A DNA stretch of 9,520 nt from an uncultured Prevotella sp. (GTDB taxonomy: Bacteria; Bacteroidota; Bacteroidia; Bacteroidales; Bacteroidaceae): contig CALNBT010000156.1 of assembly GCA_937874345.1 (NCBI GenBank), positions 1 to 9,520 of the forward strand. Reading direction: 5' to 3'. This document shows positions 5,162 through 9,520 of the stretch, piece after piece. Both the position numbers and the translations under genes were made by a program. The notes beneath the pieces were generated by a model that was not told where the DNA came from, ran no database searches, and saw only the letters and a list, made by a program, of their open reading frames with translations. Position 1 is the stretch's first letter, and each line of letters opens with the position of its first letter.

Positions 5162-7711
5162 TTAGAATCTGTATGAAACTTGGAACATGCCGTTAATACC
5201 GTAAGCGTAGTACTTTTTCGGGTTTCTTGAGAATTTGTATATACGTGTTGTGCTCAAGGCTCCATCCTTGACAGTGTAGTCGCTTCTGCTTTGTTCGTAA
5301 CCACCGGTCACAATTTGTTGGTTGTTCAGGATGTTGGTCAGCATCAAATTGAAGTTTAGTTGTCCGCTCCCCAGTCTTACCGTCTTTCCAACATTGCCGT
5401 CCAGCATGAATCCGCCTTTCCCTTTTGCTTGTTCTGGGATCACGTAATTGCCATTGTTGTCAACCTTTCCGCTTACTATCAACGAACTTTCATAACGATA
5501 ACTTGGTGAATATGAAAGGTAAATGCGGTCATAATAATTAGCGTTCAAGTCGACAAACCAGCCGCCTTGATGATAACTTAATCCAAGATTGGCTGCCGAA
5601 AGCGGAGTACCTGCCTCGCGCATTCCCTTGTTGAAAACCACTTCCTGGATGTAATTTGCTTGAGTTGAATTGAGGTAGCGCGCCTTTGCGTTGTTGGTGT
5701 TTTGGGCTTCACTCCATGTTCCAATGGCATTCAAGTCAAGGAACGATGTTAGTTTGAATCGCATGCCCAGTTCTACACCGTAATATTCTTTTTCTATTCC
5801 GGTCATTGACACATACGAAAACGAGTTGATGTCGTCAAAATAGAAGTTCTGCCATTCGGTTACATGATCCAACTTGTTATAGTAGGCATTCAAGTTGGCA
5901 TGCAGCCATGCGTTTTGATATTGATATCCGAACTCGCTGCTGAAGATACGTTCGTTCTTCAGGCCCACAACGAAATCATTGTTCATTTCAGGTGCGGCAA
6001 AAGCTGTCGTTGCCGAGGGTGCACGCCATTCATATCCGGCTCCTATCGAAAGAACATTTCCGCCTCCGGCATCCAGTGAAACGCTTCCTTTTCCACCACC
6101 TTCAAGGAACTTTGCCCTTCCACTTTTGCCATAAGAGTTTTCAGAAAACATGCCATTGCGCATGAATCCTTTGCGAACCATGTCTGTGGCGCCCACCTTT
6201 CCGGCCGCCATCAAATGCCAGCGTCCGGCATTGATGATGATATTACTCCAGGCTTTTGCATTGTTTACAAGCAGACTGTAGTCGTATCCGAATTTGTCGC
6301 CTTCCTTGATCAGTTTACCTGCGCGGTCATCCCCCATGGTATTGAGGTCGTACTGTACTGCATCGCTGGTAGCAGGATAGTTGCCAAGGGCATAGGTATT
6401 GATGTTATGGTAGCTGCTTGCCCCTAACAAATCTTCCATGGTCTGGTAATGGCGTCCGTTGTTTGAACCCAGGAAGAAACCTACATTCCAAATTTTGTTC
6501 TTGTCAAGCTGTGTGGTCAACGTTGACGACAAGTTGGTTGTGAGGTCATTGCTGTGCTTGGCCTGGACGAAATACAGTGCATCTGCACCACTTTGTCCTG
6601 CAACTTGATTTGACCAGTACAAACGATCCCAATTAATCTGTCGGTTGGCTTTAGATGCTTCCCAGAAGTTATATGAATCAGTCCAATCCAAATAGGCCTG
6701 GTGGTCATTCGATGCCCGGTCATCCCATACCTCATAGTAGCTGCTGGGAAGGTTCTTCCAGTAGTCGGGTTGTGGATTTTCTGCGTTGTTATAGTTCAGC
6801 TTCGTACTTTTATAGATGCTGTATGTGCCATATAACGAAGTCGTCAGTTTCATGTCTTTGTTGATATCCCAGTCCCAAGTCAAGAGGGTCGAAGGCGAAA
6901 AATCGTTGATGACTCTTGAATTACGTACCTTTCCATTTTGGTAACCCCAATAAGGGTTGTAGGTATAGTCGTTTGTCAGCCAGTATACTTCGTCAGTAGA
7001 TGCCCCCTGGGAGCCGCGTTCTGTTGGGTTACCCCATACTGATAGCGAAAGAGAATGGCCGTTGTTCCATTTCTTCTGTGCACCCAAGAAATACGACAGT
7101 GAGTTGTAAAATGTTCCTTCTACATACCCTTTGTCTGCCCAACGGTAAGTTAGGTTTGCCGCAAATGCCCATCCCTGGTCATTGAAGCCAGATCCGTAGG
7201 TCAGCATTCCTCTTAAGGTGTAGTTGCGGTTTAATGCACCAACAGATACCCTTCGTTCTGTGCGCATGTTTCCTGCTCTGAAGTCATAATTGTTACTGCC
7301 TGCCATGCTGCTGAAGGCAAAATTGTTTCCCTCGAAGGGTAAAGCAAAGTCAACGTTACGGGTTTGCTGGTTCAAACCTCCGATCATCGAATACCTGAAC
7401 TGCCCCGACTCTAAATCGTTCATCGGAGCGCCGTTGATATAGACATCGTTGTACTTTTGGTCCAAAGCACGGTAACGGAAACGAACGGGTGAAAATAGGT
7501 ATCCAACCTCTCCGGCATAGATATTGGTGTTTGAATTTAATATTGTGACATTCTGTGTCATGTTATCATCCTCACCCAGTTGTGCTTCTGTGAAAGTGAA
7601 TGCCGATTCGTTCAAAATAGTATTCTTCTGCACCTCTGTTGTATCGCTTTGGGCAAATGCCAAAGAAGTATAGCACAGAGCAAATACTGCCAGCTTGAGC
7701 TTTTTTTGCAT
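5162..7711 (-). CDS. TonB-dependent outer-membrane receptor
   Basis: 849 residues. Signal peptide 1-20, probable cleavage after LAFA. There is no N-terminal carboxypeptidase-regulatory-like domain, unlike SusC proteins. A short plug-like region lies at about 48-146: VTILNSNTNIYAGEVGYLF, then FRYRALDQKYNDVYINGAPM (78-97) and MNDLESGQFRYSMIGGLN (97-114), which correspond to the RG...VYIDG part of a plug. From about 150 to the end it is a beta-barrel with alternating aromatic strands, ending in SYRF, the terminal Phe used for outer-membrane insertion. It resembles a Bacteroidetes class of about 850-950 residues found with DUF5689 proteins. It imports a substrate across the outer membrane, powered by TonB-ExbB-ExbD (family knowledge); the substrate cannot be read from the sequence. 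First gene of a three-gene operon, with no SusD next to it. The nearest exported enzyme is the divergent EEP gene. Confidence 0.9.
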   Translation of the reverse strand: MQKKLKLAVFALCYTSLAFAQSDTTEVQKNTILNESAFTFTEAQLGEDDNMTQNVTILNSNTNIYAGEVGYLFSPVRFRYRALDQKYNDVYINGAPMNDLESGQFRYSMIGGLNQQTRNVDFALPFEGNNFAFSSMAGSNNYDFRAGNMRTERRVSVGALNRNYTLRGMLTYGSGFNDQGWAFAANLTYRWADKGYVEGTFYNSLSYFLGAQKKWNNGHSLSLSVWGNPTERGSQGASTDEVYWLTNDYTYNPYWGYQNGKVRNSRVINDFSPSTLLTWDWDINKDMKLTTSLYGTYSIYKSTKLNYNNAENPQPDYWKNLPSSYYEVWDDRASNDHQAYLDWTDSYNFWEASKANRQINWDRLYWSNQVAGQSGADALYFVQAKHSNDLTTNLSSTLTTQLDKNKIWNVGFFLGSNNGRHYQTMEDLLGASSYHNINTYALGNYPATSDAVQYDLNTMGDDRAGKLIKEGDKFGYDYSLLVNNAKAWSNIIINAGRWHLMAAGKVGATDMVRKGFMRNGMFSENSYGKSGRAKFLEGGGKGSVSLDAGGGNVLSIGAGYEWRAPSATTAFAAPEMNNDFVVGLKNERIFSSEFGYQYQNAWLHANLNAYYNKLDHVTEWQNFYFDDINSFSYVSMTGIEKEYYGVELGMRFKLTSFLDLNAIGTWSEAQNTNNAKARYLNSTQANYIQEVVFNKGMREAGTPLSAANLGLSYHQGGWFVDLNANYYDRIYLSYSPSYRYESSLIVSGKVDNNGNYVIPEQAKGKGGFMLDGNVGKTVRLGSGQLNFNLMLTNILNNQQIVTGGYEQSRSDYTVKDGALSTTRIYKFSRNPKKYYAYGINGMFQVSYRF

Positions 7712-7740
7712 ATCAATGATTAATTTGTTATAATAAATCG

Positions 7741-7748
7741 CAAAGTAA
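7741..7748 (-). promoter_or_regulatory. Candidate -7 element of the receptor operon
   Basis: The minus strand reads TTACTTTG, one base off TAnnTTTG, within GTTACTTTGCG, close in shape to the peroxidase site TATCTTTGCG. The -33 box is not clear; TTTA lies about 17-18 bases upstream, beyond a run of 9-10 A. Start of transcription would be near 7734, with a leader of about 22 bases. Confidence 0.3.
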
Positions 7749-7826
7749 CGATTTTTTTTTTAATTAAAGATCTCCTTGTTTGCAATATTTCAACATAGTC
7801 ATACATTTAATGTGAAATAATTGGAT

Positions 7827-7834
7827 TACCTTTG
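7827..7834 (+). promoter_or_regulatory. Candidate -7 element of the EEP nuclease gene
   Basis: TACCTTTG matches TAnnTTTG exactly, but no TTTG lies 19-21 bases upstream. If used, transcription starts near 7841 and the leader is about 160 bases, long enough to hold a control element. The leader contains a small AT hairpin CATTTTT-TTG-AAAAATG (7894-7910). The remainder of the 7712-8004 gap is AT-rich and shows no gene. Confidence 0.35.
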
Positions 7835-8004
7835 TCATCTATTTATCTGGCAATTAGCTGGTAGAATATGTTGAATTGTATGGAATTTGCGTCCATTTTT
7901 TTGAAAAATGACAGAAAAACAAAAAGATGTTGAACATATATTTACAGTCAACTAATGATATATGGCAAATTGATCTTTAGAATAACAAAAAATAAAAGTC
8001 AACA

Positions 8005-9048
8005 ATGAGAAAACTGATGGTGATATTGGGCATAATGCTCCTTGGGGTTATTAATGTTTCAGCGCAAAAAAAATATTCGGTATTTGCAGTGGGATTCTAT
8101 AATCAGGAAAACCTTTTCGACACCTGTCATGATGCAGGAAAGGACGATTATGAGTTTCTGCCTGGTGGATCGTATAAATGGAATGGCATGAAGTATTCCA
8201 GCAAATTGCACAATATGGCACAGGTCTTGGCAGATATGGGAACAGATGTATTGCCCGGCGTAGGGTGTGCCGTGATTGGAATCAGTGAAGTTGAGAACGC
8301 ACATGTGCTCGATGGTCTGACAGCAGAGCCGCCATTGGCCCAACGTGGTATGAAATATGTGCATATCGAAGGGCCCGACCGCCGAGGCGTAGATTGTGCT
8401 ATGTTGTACAATCCGCAGCTGTTCGCGGTTAAAAATGTCAAGTTGCTGCCCTATGTTCCTAAGCTTGAAAAGGATAGTAACTTTATTACCCGTGGCTTCT
8501 TGACTGTCGATGGGACAATGGCCGGTGATGATGTCACGGTGATTGTATGTCACTGGCCCAGTCGTTTTGCCGGTTCGTATTATCGTGAGCTGGCTGCCGA
8601 ACAGGTAAAAGTTATCAAAGACTCATTACTTCGAGTTGATCCTGCCCGAAAGGTCATGGTGATGGGCGATATGAACGATGATCCAACCAACAAGAGCATG
8701 AGCGAAAAGCTTTCTGCCAAAGCCGAGATGGATGACGTCAATGCGGATGATATGTACAATCCTTGGTACAATGTATTGACCAAACAAGGTACCGGAACCC
8801 TTCAATATAATGGTGCATGGAACTTGTTCGACCAGATTGTGCTCACGCCTAATATGTTAAATAAAAAAGGGCAGGTTGATTTCTCTTCATTGAAATATTG
8901 GAAGAACCAGATTTTCAGACGCGATTATCTTTTCCAAAATTCCGGTCCTTATAAAGGATCTCCCAAGAGAACGACCGCCGGAGGGGTGTGGCTCAATGGT
9001 TACAGCGACCACCTTCCCGTTATTGTGTATCTGGTAAAACAGCAATAA
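8005..9048 (+). CDS. Secreted endonuclease/exonuclease/phosphatase (EEP) family enzyme
   Basis: 347 residues, a DNase I-like metal-dependent phosphodiesterase fold. Signal peptide 1-20 ending VSA, with no lipobox, so probably periplasmic or secreted. All core family motifs are present: FYNQENLFDT (31-40, with Asn33), ISEVEN (93-98, catalytic Glu95), CHWPSR (182-187, His183), MGDMNDDP (220-227, Asp222 and Asn224), WNLFDQI (272-278, Asp276) and SDHLP (334-338, Asp335 and His336). The enzyme should be active and cleave phosphodiester or phosphomonoester bonds. The nucleic acid, nucleotide, inositol phosphate or phospholipid headgroup cannot be told apart by motif. The HWPSR and EVEN variants are like those of bacterial secreted EEP nucleases. 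Divergent from the receptor operon across 293 bases. A long hairpin terminator follows at 9129. The start at 8005 is the only one giving a proper signal peptide. Confidence 0.93.
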   Translation: MRKLMVILGIMLLGVINVSAQKKYSVFAVGFYNQENLFDTCHDAGKDDYEFLPGGSYKWNGMKYSSKLHNMAQVLADMGTDVLPGVGCAVIGISEVENAHVLDGLTAEPPLAQRGMKYVHIEGPDRRGVDCAMLYNPQLFAVKNVKLLPYVPKLEKDSNFITRGFLTVDGTMAGDDVTVIVCHWPSRFAGSYYRELAAEQVKVIKDSLLRVDPARKVMVMGDMNDDPTNKSMSEKLSAKAEMDDVNADDMYNPWYNVLTKQGTGTLQYNGAWNLFDQIVLTPNMLNKKGQVDFSSLKYWKNQIFRRDYLFQNSGPYKGSPKRTTAGGVWLNGYSDHLPVIVYLVKQQ

Positions 9049-9095
9049 CAACATTGTGCCAAATACGATTAATGATCGGTCTTGGCAATAGCATG

Positions 9096-9161
9096 AATAT
9101 TGATGAACAAAGTTATGGATATTGATGGACAAAACCAATGGTATTGATGTCCAATCTCCAT
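9096..9161. repeat. Three degenerate 22-base repeats after the EEP gene
   Basis: TATTGATG occurs at 9098, 9120 and 9142, exactly 22 bases apart. Flanking bases are partly shared, for example a purine pair just before each copy and ATGAAC / ATGGAC after the first two. The third copy overlaps the loop and 3' arm of the terminator at 9129-9169. The period is not a multiple of three, so it is not coding repeat. Three short copies with no spacers exclude CRISPR. Confidence 0.55.
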
Positions 9162-9175
9162 GGTTTTGTTTTGAC
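9129..9175 (+). terminator. Intrinsic terminator of the EEP nuclease gene
   Basis: ACAAAACCAATGG (9129-9141) pairs with CCATGGTTTTGT (9158-9169), 12 base pairs with one bulged A. Inside the loop ATTG (9143-9146) and CAAT (9152-9155) can extend it. It is followed by TTTTGACAT. It lies about 80 bases after the EEP stop and 29 bases before the next ATG, so that next gene likely needs its own start site, but I see no consensus promoter. Confidence 0.65.
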
Positions 9176-9204
9176 ATAAATTAGTTTGGGATTATCGAAA
9201 CAGT

Positions 9205-9520
9205 ATGGAAGATCTTTTACAGCCCATTGAGGACCATCCTTTCGAGCCGTTTCTACCCTCAGAGGCAACGTTGCTGATGTTGGGTACCTTCCCTCCGTCT
9301 CCCAAAAGATGGAGTATGCCGTTTTATTATCCCAACTTTCAAAATGATATGTGGCGGATCTTTGGGTTATTGTTCTTCGGTGACAAAAACCATTTTGTGC
9401 TGCCTGATGTGAAAAGCTTTGACTTGGATGCATTGAAGGCGTTCTTACAGAAAACCGGCGTCGCTCTATACGATACGGCTGTACGCATTCGACGAACCAA
9501 AAATACGGCATCCGATAAGG
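9205..9520 (+). CDS. Uracil-DNA glycosylase family protein, 3' end cut by window edge
   Basis: The first 105 codons are open to the window edge. The start at 9205 gives MEDLLQPIEDHPF and a clear family N-terminus: LLMLGTFPPSPKRWSMPFYY (23-42), where GTFPP is the motif A loop, then PNFQNDMWRIFGLLFFG (43-59), matching the N-x-FW segment of Mug/HDG-like family members, and GVALYDTAVRIRRTKNTASD (85-104). The likely role is removal of damaged bases (uracil, hypoxanthine or mismatches) from DNA in the cytoplasm. The exact substrate is unknown because the active-site part downstream is missing. Related proteins of this length class are about 160-200 residues. No signal peptide. No visible promoter; the nearest match, TTAGTTTG at 9181-9188, has the wrong second base and no -33 box. 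Confidence 0.8.
   Translation, partial: MEDLLQPIEDHPFEPFLPSEATLLMLGTFPPSPKRWSMPFYYPNFQNDMWRIFGLLFFGDKNHFVLPDVKSFDLDALKAFLQKTGVALYDTAVRIRRTKNTASDK

Noticed and set aside
2913..7711. Classical polysaccharide utilisation locus (SusC/SusD)
   Set aside because: No SusD, no glycoside hydrolase, and the receptor lacks the usual N-terminal domain of SusC.
8059..8553. Long minus-strand ORF inside the EEP gene
   Set aside because: The opposite strand has all EEP catalytic motifs; this ORF has no signal, motif or upstream site and is an antisense shadow.
9096..9161. CRISPR array
   Set aside because: Only three short degenerate copies, no unique spacers, no cas genes.
9113..9511. Minus-strand ORF across the terminator and glycosylase gene
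   Set aside because: It runs through the terminator and repeats and opposes a clear glycosylase-family protein.

Overview
The window looks like a chromosomal piece of a Bacteroidales bacterium (Bacteroides/Prevotella type). Evidence: moderate-to-low GC, exported proteins with lipobox cysteines followed by acidic residues, a TonB-dependent receptor of the Bacteroidetes type, a zinc-ligand-free (type B) ribosomal protein L31, and promoter-like sites matching the Bacteroidetes consensus TTTG / TAnnTTTG instead of the E. coli -35/-10. Two sites show this with the same 20-base spacer. I cannot fix the genus from the sequence alone.

Layout. 1-515 (-): a two-cysteine glutathione peroxidase, cut by the left edge. 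793-1347 (+): a small unknown lipoprotein divergent from it, with its own promoter and a strong terminator. 1554-2477 (-): a DNA/RNA non-specific endonuclease lipoprotein. 2568-2819 (-): ribosomal protein L31 type B, between a promoter that overlaps a perfect dyad and a strong intrinsic terminator. 2913-7711 (-): a tight three-gene operon read right to left, made of a TonB-dependent outer-membrane receptor, a DUF5689-like lipoprotein and a lipoprotein with two tandem OB-like units. 8005-9048 (+): a secreted endonuclease/exonuclease/phosphatase (EEP) family enzyme, divergent from the receptor operon across a 293-base intergenic region. 9205-9520 (+): the start of a uracil-DNA-glycosylase-family protein, cut by the right edge.

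How the genes may work together. The receptor operon has no SusD, so it is not a normal polysaccharide utilisation locus. It has two small-barrel (OB-like) lipoproteins, a divergent secreted EEP enzyme, and a second predicted exported nuclease a short way downstream. The simplest reading, which is inference, is an outer-membrane system for degrading and importing nucleic acid fragments, nucleotides or another phosphoester substrate. The peroxidase, L31 and glycosylase are housekeeping or stress genes that happen to flank it.

No tRNA, rRNA, CRISPR array, insertion sequence or prophage signature was seen. No stretch without a gene is longer than 300 bases; the longer gaps hold promoters, hairpins and short repeats, listed individually.
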